Positions 35,366-43,289 of a DNA stretch of 64,000 nt are shown here, piece by piece (within the stretch, counting starts at the first letter, position 1; each line of letters starts with the position of its first letter). Source of the stretch: Paracoccus stylophorae (lineage in GTDB: Bacteria; Pseudomonadota; Alphaproteobacteria; Rhodobacterales; Rhodobacteraceae); NCBI RefSeq assembly GCF_028553765.1, contig NZ_CP067134.1, forward strand, positions 3,453,001-3,517,000, in the 5' to 3' direction. A program made the translations under genes and the position numbers. The notes below the pieces were generated by a model. It worked only from the letters and a program-made list of their open reading frames with translations, did no database searches and had not been told where the DNA came from.

Positions 35366-36226
35366 TCACAGACCGTCCAGGAACTGGCGTGTGGCGCGGG
35401 TCGCGGCGGCGGTGGTTTCGGCGTTGAACTCCAGACTGCTGAGAAAGGATTTCTCCTCCTGATCGAAGCTGTGGGTCGCCCCCTCATAGGTGGTGACCGC
35501 GACGGTCGCGCCCTGCGACAGCAGCGATCCGGCGATGGTCAGGCAGCGCCGTTCGTTCGTGATCGTGTCGCCATCGACCAGCAGGAACAGATAGGCCAGA
35601 TCCGCCGGCAGCCTTGCCGCCGACCCGACCGAGGCCAGCCCGCAATAGGGATAGAACAGCGCCGCGCCGCGAACCCCGTCATGCGGGCGCGCAGCCATGG
35701 TTTCGGGCCAGTCAGTCAGCAGCGGCGGGACGGTGCCGGCCTCGGCCAGCGCCAGGAAATCCAGCGCGGCCCAGCCGCCATGCGACAGGCCGATCAGGGC
35801 GATCCTGTCGGCCTGCACGTCGGGCCGGTCGCGCAAGATGGCCAGCGCCACCGCGATGTCCGACGCCCGCTCGGCCCCGTTCAGGATCTGTCCGGCGCAG
35901 ACCAGCCGCCACAGCTGCGCATCGTCCAGCCCGCGCGGCCCGTGGCTGTCCACGATCACCGACAGCCAGCCGGCGGCGGCCAGTTCCGCCGCCAGACGGT
36001 TCAGGTTCGACTGCGGCCCGTCGCAGCCCGACAGAAGCATCGCGGCGGGAAACGGCCCCTCGCCCTCGGGCACGACCCAGGTGAAACCCGGCGCGATCTG
36101 CTGCGCCAGGTCCGCCGGCGTCTGAACCATCGCGGTCCAGCCCAGCCTGCCGCGAAAGCTGTTGACCGCGACCAGGATCGCGATCACCGCCACGGCCAGC
36201 CCGATCCACAGCCAGATGCGCCTCAT
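35366..36226 (-). CDS. Membrane-anchored alpha/beta hydrolase (dienelactone-hydrolase-like)
   Basis: A 286-residue protein with one N-terminal anchor helix (residues about 4-21) and an alpha/beta-hydrolase domain that probably faces the periplasm. The nucleophile is S148 in GLSHGG, the acid is in LLVDGDT and the base histidine in THSFDQE near the C-terminus. AMLLSGCDGPQSN and VDSHGPRG supply the oxyanion-hole region, a layout seen in dienelactone-hydrolase-like proteins. Substrate unknown. It lies 39 bases downstream of another alpha/beta hydrolase on the same strand and may be in the same operon with the AI-2E transporter. Confidence 0.8.
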   Translation of the reverse strand: MRRIWLWIGLAVAVIAILVAVNSFRGRLGWTAMVQTPADLAQQIAPGFTWVVPEGEGPFPAAMLLSGCDGPQSNLNRLAAELAAAGWLSVIVDSHGPRGLDDAQLWRLVCAGQILNGAERASDIAVALAILRDRPDVQADRIALIGLSHGGWAALDFLALAEAGTVPPLLTDWPETMAARPHDGVRGAALFYPYCGLASVGSAARLPADLAYLFLLVDGDTITNERRCLTIAGSLLSQGATVAVTTYEGATHSFDQEEKSFLSSLEFNAETTAAATRATRQFLDGL

Positions 36227-36265
36227 GCCGCCATCCCTGGCGCGGCGTCGGCGGGTCCGGGCGCA

Positions 36266-37960
36266 TCAGTCATTCGTGCACCCCATCTGAAAGCCGTTGT
36301 CGCAATGCGCCTTCAGCCGTTCGGTGTCGGCATCGGTCCAGTCGGCGGGGGCGGTGACCTGAACCCACGGCGCGATATAGTCCTGCGCGTAATAGGCATG
36401 GCCGTGACCGGGCGGCGCGCCAAAGCTCAGCGCCATGTCCAGCGCCAGCTGGAACTGGGTGACGATGGGCATGAAGCTCATGTGGCTGGACGCGTCCTCG
36501 GCCGGGGGTTCGTTCATCCAGGGCGGCGCGCGCCACAGCGAATAGGGATCGTAGAACACGATCGGATCGCTGGAATATTGCAGGAACACGATCCGCATGT
36601 CGCCCCAGTCCGCCGCCGCGTCCGAGGCGTCGGCGACATGCGAGGCATAGCGCACAAGCGAGCCGTCCCCGATCCGGGGCAGCACCCACGGGCTGTCCGG
36701 ATCGCGCGCGTTCTGGACATAGTTCCAGAAATTCGACGGAAATGGCGGGCCGGCCCACAACGCGCCGTCGATGGGGTCGTTCACCAGCCGGAACAGGTTG
36801 GTCGCATACATCGACGACCATGCGCCAAGGCTCAGCCCGTGGACATAGAAACGCGGGCGGTCGTCCGGCGGCAGCGTCTTCCAGTAATCGTGCACCACCT
36901 CCAGCAGCGCCGTGGCCGTGTCCAGCCCGGTCGTCGTCTCGAGGATCAGCGCCAGCGGCGATTGCAGATAGGAATATTGCGCCGCCACCGTCGCGATGTC
37001 GCCGTCATGCATGTATTCCAGCGGATCGTGGCTGCCCGGGTCCAGCCAGCCGGTGCCGGTGGGGCTGGCCACCACCAGCACCTCGCGGTCGAACGCGCCC
37101 AGACGCTGCAACTCGGCCAAGGCCAGCCGGGCGCGTTCGTGCGCCGTATCGCCGTCGGCCCGGCCGACATAGACGCGGATGGGGTCCAGCGCCGGACGGC
37201 CGGTAAAGGCGGCAATGGCCTGCGCATCGGGACCCGAGGTGACGAACTCGCGCCCCGGCTGTCCCATCGCGCCCCAGTCGATCAGCGATTCCGGCCCGCC
37301 GGGCACCCCGGCCTGCGCCGGCGGCGGCGGCGCGGTATCGAACAGCTCCTGCGCGGCGGCATATCCCTCGTCCAGCCCGGTCACGACGCGGTCAAGGATG
37401 CCGTCGCGCGTGATCACGAACAGGATCAGCGCGACCGCGATCACCCCCAGCACATTGGCGCGGCGCGGCGGCATGATGCGATAGAACCAGGATCGCAGCC
37501 GGCGGAACAGCCACGCCACCGCCGCGCCGATGGCAAAGGCCAGCGCGAAGGTGACAGCGGCCGCCAGCAGCATCACCAGCAGACCGCGTTCGTCCGACAG
37601 CTTCATACCCATCTTGGCCCGCAGATCGTTCTGCCAGCCCATGCTGGACATCAGCGTCCAGCCGAACAGCACCAGCACCGCCACGCTGCACAGGATCACG
37701 GCCCACCGCGCCGCCTTGCCGGTCAGCACCGGCATGTCCGCCGCATACCAGATCAGCGCGACGATCCGCGCCGCCAGATACCCCAGCGCCGTGACCAGCC
37801 CGCCCAGCACCCCCTGGATCAGCGGGCCGCGCGGGATCATCGACGGCGTCAGCGAGGCGGCGAAGAACACCAGCCCCACAAGCAAAGCGGGGATCGAGAA
37901 CAGCCGCAGCCGGGTCATGCGCATCGCCTTCCTTTCGCTGTCCACGCGGCGCGGGCTCAT
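36266..37960 (-). CDS. Integral membrane alpha/beta-hydrolase family protein (Abhydrolase_9-like)
   Basis: A 564-residue protein with four or five N-terminal transmembrane segments (about residues 20-220) followed by an alpha/beta-hydrolase domain. The nucleophile elbow GLSLGAWSS follows RFYVHG, and GHGHAYYAQDYIAPW holds a likely base histidine. These are the marks of a conserved actinobacterial and proteobacterial family (DUF2319 type) of unknown substrate. The ATG at 37960 overlaps the stop of the AI-2E transporter (ATGA), suggesting coupling. ATG 37924, with AGGAAGG directly upstream, is a strong alternative. Upstream frame extension beyond 37960 shadows the transporter gene. Confidence 0.82.
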   Translation of the reverse strand: MSPRRVDSERKAMRMTRLRLFSIPALLVGLVFFAASLTPSMIPRGPLIQGVLGGLVTALGYLAARIVALIWYAADMPVLTGKAARWAVILCSVAVLVLFGWTLMSSMGWQNDLRAKMGMKLSDERGLLVMLLAAAVTFALAFAIGAAVAWLFRRLRSWFYRIMPPRRANVLGVIAVALILFVITRDGILDRVVTGLDEGYAAAQELFDTAPPPPAQAGVPGGPESLIDWGAMGQPGREFVTSGPDAQAIAAFTGRPALDPIRVYVGRADGDTAHERARLALAELQRLGAFDREVLVVASPTGTGWLDPGSHDPLEYMHDGDIATVAAQYSYLQSPLALILETTTGLDTATALLEVVHDYWKTLPPDDRPRFYVHGLSLGAWSSMYATNLFRLVNDPIDGALWAGPPFPSNFWNYVQNARDPDSPWVLPRIGDGSLVRYASHVADASDAAADWGDMRIVFLQYSSDPIVFYDPYSLWRAPPWMNEPPAEDASSHMSFMPIVTQFQLALDMALSFGAPPGHGHAYYAQDYIAPWVQVTAPADWTDADTERLKAHCDNGFQMGCTND

Positions 37961-39057
37961 GCCTGCCGCTCCTCGAAGGCCGACACATCCTCGGCCAGCA
38001 GCACCGCGATCGGGCGCGTCTGCGGGAACGCCGCCAGCACGATGGCGATCATCGAGGTCAGCGGCACCGACAGGATCGCGCCGGGAATGCCCCACAGCAG
38101 CGTCCAGAAGGTCAGCGTCACCAGCACGACAAAGGGCGACATGTTGACCTTGCGCCCCACCACGCGCGGCTCCAGCACGTTGCCCACCCAGGTCTGGACC
38201 AGGATCAGCAACGCCGTCACCAGCAGCGTCACACCCACCGATCCGGTCTGCGCCAGCGTCAGCATCACCGGAAACGCCACCCCCAGATACGATCCGACAT
38301 AGGGGATATAGTTCAGCAACCCGATGACGATGGCCCAGAACAGCGCGAAATCGACGCCGAAGACCAGCAGGATCGCAAGACACATCACCGCCAGGACGAT
38401 GTTGATCAGCGTCTTGATCGCCAGGTAATCGCCGATGCTGCGATTGATCCTGCGCACCGTGTCATGGGTCAGCGCCGCACGGTCGTCGGGAAAGGCCGCG
38501 TCGATCTTGTGCGCAAATCCGGCCCGCTCGCTCATCAGGAACATGGCATAGATCACCACCATGAAGATCGTGCCCGCAAGCGAGCCCAGCGAGGACAACA
38601 GCAGCGACAGCAGGTCCTGCAGGCTGACCGGCGGCAGCGCCGCCATCGTGCGCGCGGCCCAATCCTCGGGCAGCGACGCGCCGAAAGAGGCCGCCGTCTC
38701 CTCGACCATGCGCCGCAGATTGCCGATATAGAGGGGCAGGCGCGTCTGCAATTCCTGCGCGGTCGAGACGACGACCGACCCGAAAACGGTGATGACCCCG
38801 ACAAAGCCCAGCAGGACAAAGCTCCGCCGCGCGATCTCGGGCAGCCGGCCGATCACCGGCTGCCGGCCCAGCCAGGCCGAGGCTGCGGTCAGCACATAGA
38901 CCGAAATCACCGCGATGACGATGGGCAGCAGAAAATCCTTGCCGATGACCAGCAGCCAGCCCGTCACCGCCGCCAGCACCACCGTCGCCGCAATGGTCCG
39001 GATCGCGGCGCCCGGACCGGGGGAAAACGTGTGGCGGATCGGGGGGCCGGGCTGCAT
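37957..39057 (-). CDS. AI-2E family transporter (PerM/TqsA-type membrane protein)
   Basis: A 366-residue polytopic protein with the family features: paired N-terminal helices, an amphipathic middle region (LPLYIGNLRRMVEETAASFG), and the conserved C-terminal block IGLLNYIPYVGSYLGVAFPV followed by NVLEPRVVGRKVNMSPFVV. Members export small molecules or act as sodium/proton antiporters; autoinducer-2 export is shown only for TqsA, and there is no luxS or lsr gene here, so quorum sensing should not be inferred. It is first in a probable three-gene leftward operon with two alpha/beta hydrolases. Its translation is coupled to the next gene by a four-base overlap. Confidence 0.9.
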   Translation of the reverse strand: MQPGPPIRHTFSPGPGAAIRTIAATVVLAAVTGWLLVIGKDFLLPIVIAVISVYVLTAASAWLGRQPVIGRLPEIARRSFVLLGFVGVITVFGSVVVSTAQELQTRLPLYIGNLRRMVEETAASFGASLPEDWAARTMAALPPVSLQDLLSLLLSSLGSLAGTIFMVVIYAMFLMSERAGFAHKIDAAFPDDRAALTHDTVRRINRSIGDYLAIKTLINIVLAVMCLAILLVFGVDFALFWAIVIGLLNYIPYVGSYLGVAFPVMLTLAQTGSVGVTLLVTALLILVQTWVGNVLEPRVVGRKVNMSPFVVLVTLTFWTLLWGIPGAILSVPLTSMIAIVLAAFPQTRPIAVLLAEDVSAFEERQA

Positions 39058-39157
39058 CTCAGTCCGCGGGGCCGCGCGACGTCATGCCCGCCTGCCACGG
39101 GATGCCGGCGATGAGAGACGGAACGGGGCCGGACATCGGGTCTCTCCTCGGCAATCG

Positions 39158-39181
39158 TCCATCCGCGATGGCGCGGATGGA
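39158..39181. promoter_or_regulatory. 10-bp inverted repeat upstream of the AI-2E transporter
   Basis: TCCATCCGCG (39158-39167) and CGCGGATGGA (39172-39181) are perfect complements around an ATGG loop. They lie about 100 bases upstream of the transporter start, in a 284-base gap (39058-39341) that holds no clear gene. It could terminate the leftward heat-shock transcript, although the T run precedes rather than follows the stem in that direction, or act in the transporter leader. Confidence 0.45.
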
Positions 39182-39341
39182 AAAACATTCCGGCCCTTGG
39201 CGGACGGGACATCAGGCTGAGAACGCCCGCCCGTCAGGGTTGATGAAAGCTAACCCGGTTTGCTGCATCCGCGCAAGCGAGGGTTTGAGGTTCCCACCGG
39301 CGGATGCGATCCTGCATCGGTCGCGCGACCAGGCGCCCGGA

Positions 39342-39851
39342 TCATCTTCCCGCAAGTGTCGTGCCGGTCCAGCCCGGCGGGTCCGAGGCCGGGAAGGAAT
39401 CGCGCGACGCCAGCATCACCGGATCGCGTTCCTCGCTGTCCGACACCGCCTTGCGCGATCCGGTCCGCCGGCGCGGAACCGGCCCGTCAAGCCGTTCGGC
39501 CGGCCGGAAGATCGGCTCTGGCATCGGCCGCGCGGCGCCGTCCGGGTCGTCGCGGACGATGTATAACCAGTCGTTCCGCAGGGCATAGTCGATGGCGCTG
39601 TCGCGGTCGGGAAAGCTCAGCCGGATCGGCTGGAACGGGTCGCGCGTCTGCGTCCAGCCCATCAGCGGCTCGATCCCCGGCGCATGGGCAGGCTCGAATT
39701 CCAGAATCCAGTGGCGCGGGCGCGGCCCCGATTGGGTGGGCCCGCGCGACGGGCGATAGATGACGGCCGTCGGCACGTCCGGCCCGCGCAGATCGCTGCC
39801 CGGAAGCCGGGGCCGGAACGGCGGCCGGTTATGCCCGGATCTGTCGAACAT
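39342..39851 (-). CDS. NDUFS4-domain protein with C-terminal SFPASDPP motif
   Basis: A 169-residue protein with a perfect AGGAGGT ribosome site. Residues about 20-120 match the ETC complex I subunit conserved region (NDUFS4 family): HWILEFEP, MGWTQTRDPFQPIRLSFPDRD, AIDYALRNDWLYIV. The true complex I accessory subunit of alphaproteobacteria is about 100 residues. Here the domain is followed by a linker and the tail DPVMLASRDSFPASDPPGWT, a motif otherwise seen in small stress-associated proteins of this group. It is the last gene of the small-heat-shock cluster. It may be a stress-linked paralogue rather than the complex I subunit itself. The in-frame extension upstream of 39851 is not needed. 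Confidence 0.75.
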   Translation of the reverse strand: MFDRSGHNRPPFRPRLPGSDLRGPDVPTAVIYRPSRGPTQSGPRPRHWILEFEPAHAPGIEPLMGWTQTRDPFQPIRLSFPDRDSAIDYALRNDWLYIVRDDPDGAARPMPEPIFRPAERLDGPVPRRRTGSRKAVSDSEERDPVMLASRDSFPASDPPGWTGTTLAGR

Positions 39852-39938
39852 GCTGACCTCCTGTTGCCAGAACTTGTGCCTGCCTCCTGCGCGGAACGCG
39901 CCATACCCGCCCGCGCAGGACGATCCTGGTGCCGGACA

Positions 39939-39962
39939 GGCCGGGTCGACACGCGCCCGGCC
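39939..39962 (-). terminator. Hairpin between the last Hsp20 gene and the NDUFS4-like gene
   Basis: GGCCGGG (39939-39945) pairs with CCCGGCC (39956-39962) across a 10-base loop, 12 bases after the Hsp20 stop. It may attenuate readthrough into the NDUFS4-like gene, so the latter may be expressed at a lower level or from its own promoter. Confidence 0.4.
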
Positions 39963-39974
39963 CGCCGTCACCTG

Positions 39975-40466
39975 TCACGAGGTCTTCACCTCGATCCGCT
40001 TCACCCGCGCCCGCGCCTCTTCGGTCTTGGGCAGCGTCACCGTCAGCTCGCCGCGCTTGAACTCGGCCTCGGCCTTTTCGGAATCGACGCCGGGCGGGAT
40101 CGGGATCATCCGGTGAAAGCTGCGGCGCGACTGCGAGGTGAAACCTTCCTTCTCGGTCTTTTCCTCGCGCTCGCCGCGGATCGTCAGCATGTCCTCGGTG
40201 ACGTTCACCTCGACATCCTCGTCGTCCAGTCCGGGCAGGTCCACCGACACCAGCATCGCATCGTCGGTTTCCGAAATATCGGTGCGCGGACCGGCCGCGG
40301 GCAGGCTGCCGTCGAACGGGCTGTCGAAGCGGCCCCAGAAATCCTCGAACACGCGGTTCAGGTCCCGTTGCAGCGAGACCATGGGGTTCTCATCGCCCTC
40401 GCGCCGGGCCGGCACCCGGTTGCGGTCCCGGTTCCAGCTCCAGGGAATCAGATCGCTGAATGCCAT
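39975..40466 (-). CDS. Small heat-shock protein, Hsp20/alpha-crystallin (third in tandem)
   Basis: A 163-residue ATP-independent holdase chaperone. The N-terminal arm (MAFSDLIPWSW...VSLQRDLNRVFEDFWGRF) precedes the alpha-crystallin domain, which starts TDISETDDAMLVSVDLPGLD and ends with the conserved GELTVTLPKTEEA strand. The C-terminal ARVKRIEVKTS supplies an I-x-V-type oligomerisation motif. A very strong ribosome site (AAAGGAGGAAACG) precedes the ATG. It is the third of three adjacent Hsp20 genes and the most like the classic bacterial class A form, with a longer N-terminal arm. 45 bases separate it from the upstream copy. Confidence 0.95.
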   Translation of the reverse strand: MAFSDLIPWSWNRDRNRVPARREGDENPMVSLQRDLNRVFEDFWGRFDSPFDGSLPAAGPRTDISETDDAMLVSVDLPGLDDEDVEVNVTEDMLTIRGEREEKTEKEGFTSQSRRSFHRMIPIPPGVDSEKAEAEFKRGELTVTLPKTEEARARVKRIEVKTS

Positions 40467-40511
40467 GATCGTTTCCTCCTTTCTCTGTCGTCTCGGGCGG
40501 TCCCGGCCGCG

Positions 40512-40913
40512 TCAGGCGGCCTTGACCTTGATCTGTTTCGGCTTGGCGGCTTCGCTTTTGCGCAGGGTCAGCGTCAGTACGCCGTCGCTGTGGCTGGCCT
40601 CGATCCCCTCGGGGTCGATCGTCTGGGGCAGGCTGAAGGCCCGCTCGAACGTGCCGGGCGCGTATTCCGCATAGATCCGGCGATAGCCTTCGGGCGCCGG
40701 CGCATCGATGGCCCCGCGCACGGTCAGCGAACGGTTCTCGACCGAGACATCGACGCTGTCAGGCGTCACCCCCGGCATGTCGATGGTCAGCGTCACCACA
40801 TCGTCCTTTTCGAAAATGTCGGTGGCGGGGCGAAAGGTCGGGCCGGTCGCAGGGGTCTGCCGGTCATCGGTCCGCGCCACCTCGCCGCCGGTTTTCTGCA
40901 TGTCATGTGCCAT
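40512..40913 (-). CDS. Small heat-shock protein, Hsp20 (second in tandem)
   Basis: A 133-residue Hsp20 with a short polar N-terminal arm (MAHDMQKTGGEVARTDDRQT) and a complete alpha-crystallin domain (PATDIFEKDDVVTLTIDMPG ... SDGVLTLTLRKSE) ending PKQIKVKAA, which carries the IxV motif. The IDAPAPEGYRRIYAEYAPGTFERAF segment is the form seen in HspC2-like class members. It probably forms mixed oligomers with its neighbours. The ribosome site is again AAAGGAGGAACG. It lies 28 bases after the first Hsp20 gene, so co-transcription is likely. Confidence 0.94.
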   Translation of the reverse strand: MAHDMQKTGGEVARTDDRQTPATGPTFRPATDIFEKDDVVTLTIDMPGVTPDSVDVSVENRSLTVRGAIDAPAPEGYRRIYAEYAPGTFERAFSLPQTIDPEGIEASHSDGVLTLTLRKSEAAKPKQIKVKAA

Positions 40914-40941
40914 TGTCGTTCCTCCTTTCCTCGGGTCCGGG

Positions 40942-41388
40942 TCAGCTTGCCTTCACGTCGATCTTGCGGGGGCGTTCGGCATCGGGGCGGCCCATCTCGA
41001 CCTCCAGCACGCCGTTCTTCACCCGCGCCTCGACCTTGTCGGGATCGACGCGCAACGGCAGGCGGATCGAGCGCGAGAACTCGCCCCAGGGCCGTTCGCG
41101 GCGATGCCATGCGGCGTCGTCGTCATCGGTCGCGGGGCTGCGCCGGCCGGCGATGACCAGCGTATTTTCGCGCACGGTCAGATCGATATCGTCCCTGCCG
41201 ACGCCGGGCATCTCGGCGGTCACGACCAGGCTGTCGTCGCCCAGCCACAGATTGACCGGCGGCCAGGCACCGCCATCCTGACGCGAGGCGCGCTGATCGC
41301 CCTCGAACATGCGGTTCATCTGGGACTGCAACTGCCGCAATTCGGCAAAGGGGTCCCAGGACATTCCCGACAATCCGTAATTCAGCAT
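40942..41388 (-). CDS. Small heat-shock protein, Hsp20 (first in tandem)
   Basis: A 148-residue Hsp20. The N-terminal arm MSWDPFAELRQLQSQMNRMF is the amphipathic helix of the family. The alpha-crystallin domain runs from VNLWLGDDSLVVTAEMPGVG to NGVLEVEMGRPDAERPRKIDVKAS. ATG 41388 follows GAGGAGGAAACG, and the frame upstream of it is not protein-like. It leads a leftward cluster of three divergent Hsp20 genes that share a near-identical ribosome-site context but little sequence beyond the family core. This suggests old duplications kept for different clients or stresses. It is expected to be heat- or RpoH-induced. Confidence 0.93.
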   Translation of the reverse strand: MLNYGLSGMSWDPFAELRQLQSQMNRMFEGDQRASRQDGGAWPPVNLWLGDDSLVVTAEMPGVGRDDIDLTVRENTLVIAGRRSPATDDDDAAWHRRERPWGEFSRSIRLPLRVDPDKVEARVKNGVLEVEMGRPDAERPRKIDVKAS

Positions 41389-41760
41389 CGTTTCCTCCTC
41401 TTGCAGTTCGGCACAACGCGATTGCCCGCGCGGCGGCGCGGACAGCGCGGGACTGTCGCTGAGGAAGGGTGGATCGCGTGCGATCCGGCACGAAGACGCA
41501 TGGCGACCACGTGTGTCGATACGCAAGGCTGACAACGACACCTTGCGGTCGATGACGGGACCGGAACGCTGCATCCTGCACACGCCCGGATTGTGCCACC
41601 ATCTTCGGGACCCTCAATCGGCATCCCGCGCCCGTGATCTGGGAATCCCCCGCAGCCTTGTCAAGAGGTCTGGCAGCACGCGCGCGCGGGAAAACGCGAC
41701 CGGCGCGCGGTGCGTCAGATCGGCTGTCGCCGCATCCCATGGCCGCAGCAGACCCGCGCC
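41389..41760 (-). promoter_or_regulatory. Upstream region of the small-heat-shock operon
   Basis: No gene is apparent here. A perfect palindrome-like site GGATCGC-GT-GCGATCC lies at 41471-41486, about 85 bases upstream of the first Hsp20 start. Reading leftward, CTTGCG at 41527 and a CCAT-like element at about 41500 resemble the ends of an RpoH-type promoter, but spacing and the -10 match are imperfect. I see no inverted repeat of the CIRCE type (TTAGCACTC) and no long leader hairpin typical of ROSE thermometers. Confidence 0.35.
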
Positions 41761-41824
41761 GTCAGCGCAGCCGGCGCGGCAGCGCCAGGCGCGTCAGCGC
41801 AGCCGGCGCGGCAGCGCCAGGCGC
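41761..41824. repeat. Perfect 32-bp tandem duplication spanning the end of the aldehyde dehydrogenase gene
   Basis: Bases 41761-41792 and 41793-41824 are identical, and a third copy begins (GTCAGC at 41825-41830). The unit contains the last codons and the stop of the leftward aldehyde dehydrogenase gene, so the duplicate sits in the non-coding region and repeats the sequence encoding LTRLALPRRLR plus stop. It looks like a slippage or unequal-exchange product without effect on the protein. Confidence 0.9.
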
Positions 41825-43239
41825 GTCAGCATGGTCATCATCGCGCGGAACCGGGCGCCATAGGGCGGGGTCAGCAGGCCCAGCCCGTTGATCCGCGACT
41901 GGATGAAGGTGCCGCGCAGATGCGAGAACGTGTCGAACCCGTATCGGCCGTGGTAATGGCCCATCCCCGACGCGCCGACGCCGCCAAAGGGCAGATCGGT
42001 CTGCGCCACATGCATGATCGTCTCGTTGTAACACGCGCCGCCCGAGACGATGCGCGCCGACAGCGCCTCGATCTCGGCCCGGTCTTGGGAAAAGTAATAG
42101 GCGGCCAGCGGGCGCGGACCTGCATTCACGCGCGACACCATCTCGTCCGTCGACTCGACCGCGATCACCGGCAGGATCGGGCCGAAGATTTCCTCGGTCA
42201 TGACCAGGCTGTCCTCGGGCGCGCCGGTCACGATCAGCGGCGGGAACAGGCGGCTGTTCCGGCCCGCCTCGTGATCGCTCAGCCTGTGCAGTTCGGCGCC
42301 CCGCGCCACGGCGTCGTCGCGCATCCGCACCAGACGCCCGAACTGGCGGTCGTCGATGATGTGGGTGACGTCGGGATTGCCGGCGATGTCGGGATAATGC
42401 CGCGCCATCCATTCGCGCGCGCCGGCGATGAACCCCTCGCGCAGCGGGCGGGCGATCAGCACGTGATCGGGCGCTACGCAGGTCTGGCCCGCGTTCAGCA
42501 TCTTGCCGGTCATCACCCGCGCCACGGCACGATCCAGATCGGCGTTTTCCGTCACCAGCACCGGCGACTTGCCGCCCAGTTCCAGCGTGACCGGCGTCAG
42601 GTTCCGCGCCGCCGCCTGCATCACCTTGCGCCCGATTTCGGCATTGCCGGTGAAGAACAGGTGATCGAAGGGCAGCACCGAAAATTCCGCCCCGATCTGC
42701 GGGCCGCCACGGATCACCGCAAGCTCGTCGGGGGCAAAGTGCCGCGCCGCCGCGCCGGCCAGCCATGCGGCAAAGTTCGGCGCGTATTCCGATGTCTTGA
42801 CCAGCGCCCGGTTGCCGGCGGCGAATGCGCCCACCAGCGGCCCGATCATCAGAAACAGCGGATAGTTCCACGGCCCGATGATGCCCGCCAGACCCTTCGG
42901 CTGCGGCACGATCCGCGACCGGCCGGGCCGGAACCACACAGCCGTCGGCACCTTGCGCGGCCGCATCCAGCCCTTGCCGTGGCGCAGGGCATGCGCGATC
43001 TCGGCATAGCTGGGGAAAATCTCGGCCATGCGGGTATCGGCGGCGGGGCGCTGGCCGAAATCGGTGGCGATGGCCTCGATCACCCCGGCCTCGTCGGCAC
43101 GCAGCATCCGCGCCAGCCGTTCCAGCCGGTCGCGGCGAATGTCCCATCCCGGCGCCGGATCGGCCCGCGACGCGGCCATCGCCGCCTCGAACCGCGCGAT
43201 CAGCGTCCGGCTGCTGTCCCAGTCCTCTTCGCGGATCAT
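41794..43239 (-). CDS. Coniferyl-aldehyde-dehydrogenase-type NAD(P) aldehyde dehydrogenase
   Basis: A 481-residue aldehyde dehydrogenase of the class 3 / coniferyl aldehyde dehydrogenase group. Diagnostic segments are GLAGIIGPWNYPLFLMIGPL, FFTGNAEIGRKVM, TLELGGKSP with the general-base Glu, NAGQTCVAPDH with the catalytic Cys, EEIFGPILPV and MGHYHGRYGFDTFSH. Substrates of the group are medium-chain and aromatic aldehydes, so detoxification of lipid or lignin-derived aldehydes is likely. ATG 43239 has GGGAGGAG five bases away and is preferred to an in-frame start 12 bases upstream. The last residues MLTRLALPRRLR are encoded in a 32-base tandem repeat. It lies 50 bases downstream of leuB. Confidence 0.9.
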   Translation of the reverse strand: MIREEDWDSSRTLIARFEAAMAASRADPAPGWDIRRDRLERLARMLRADEAGVIEAIATDFGQRPAADTRMAEIFPSYAEIAHALRHGKGWMRPRKVPTAVWFRPGRSRIVPQPKGLAGIIGPWNYPLFLMIGPLVGAFAAGNRALVKTSEYAPNFAAWLAGAAARHFAPDELAVIRGGPQIGAEFSVLPFDHLFFTGNAEIGRKVMQAAARNLTPVTLELGGKSPVLVTENADLDRAVARVMTGKMLNAGQTCVAPDHVLIARPLREGFIAGAREWMARHYPDIAGNPDVTHIIDDRQFGRLVRMRDDAVARGAELHRLSDHEAGRNSRLFPPLIVTGAPEDSLVMTEEIFGPILPVIAVESTDEMVSRVNAGPRPLAAYYFSQDRAEIEALSARIVSGGACYNETIMHVAQTDLPFGGVGASGMGHYHGRYGFDTFSHLRGTFIQSRINGLGLLTPPYGARFRAMMTMLTRLALPRRLR

Positions 43240-43289
43240 GGCTCCTCCCATCCCGCACGGCGCGGCCCGCCCGCGCCGACTGGCGGGGT

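Noticed and set aside
37957-39057. Autoinducer-2 quorum-sensing transport
   Set aside because: The family name is broad; no luxS, lsr or related gene is present here.
41389-41760. CIRCE or ROSE heat-shock element before the Hsp20 operon
   Set aside because: No TTAGCACTC-N9-GAGTGCTAA pattern and no leader with the expected anti-Shine-Dalgarno hairpin could be found.
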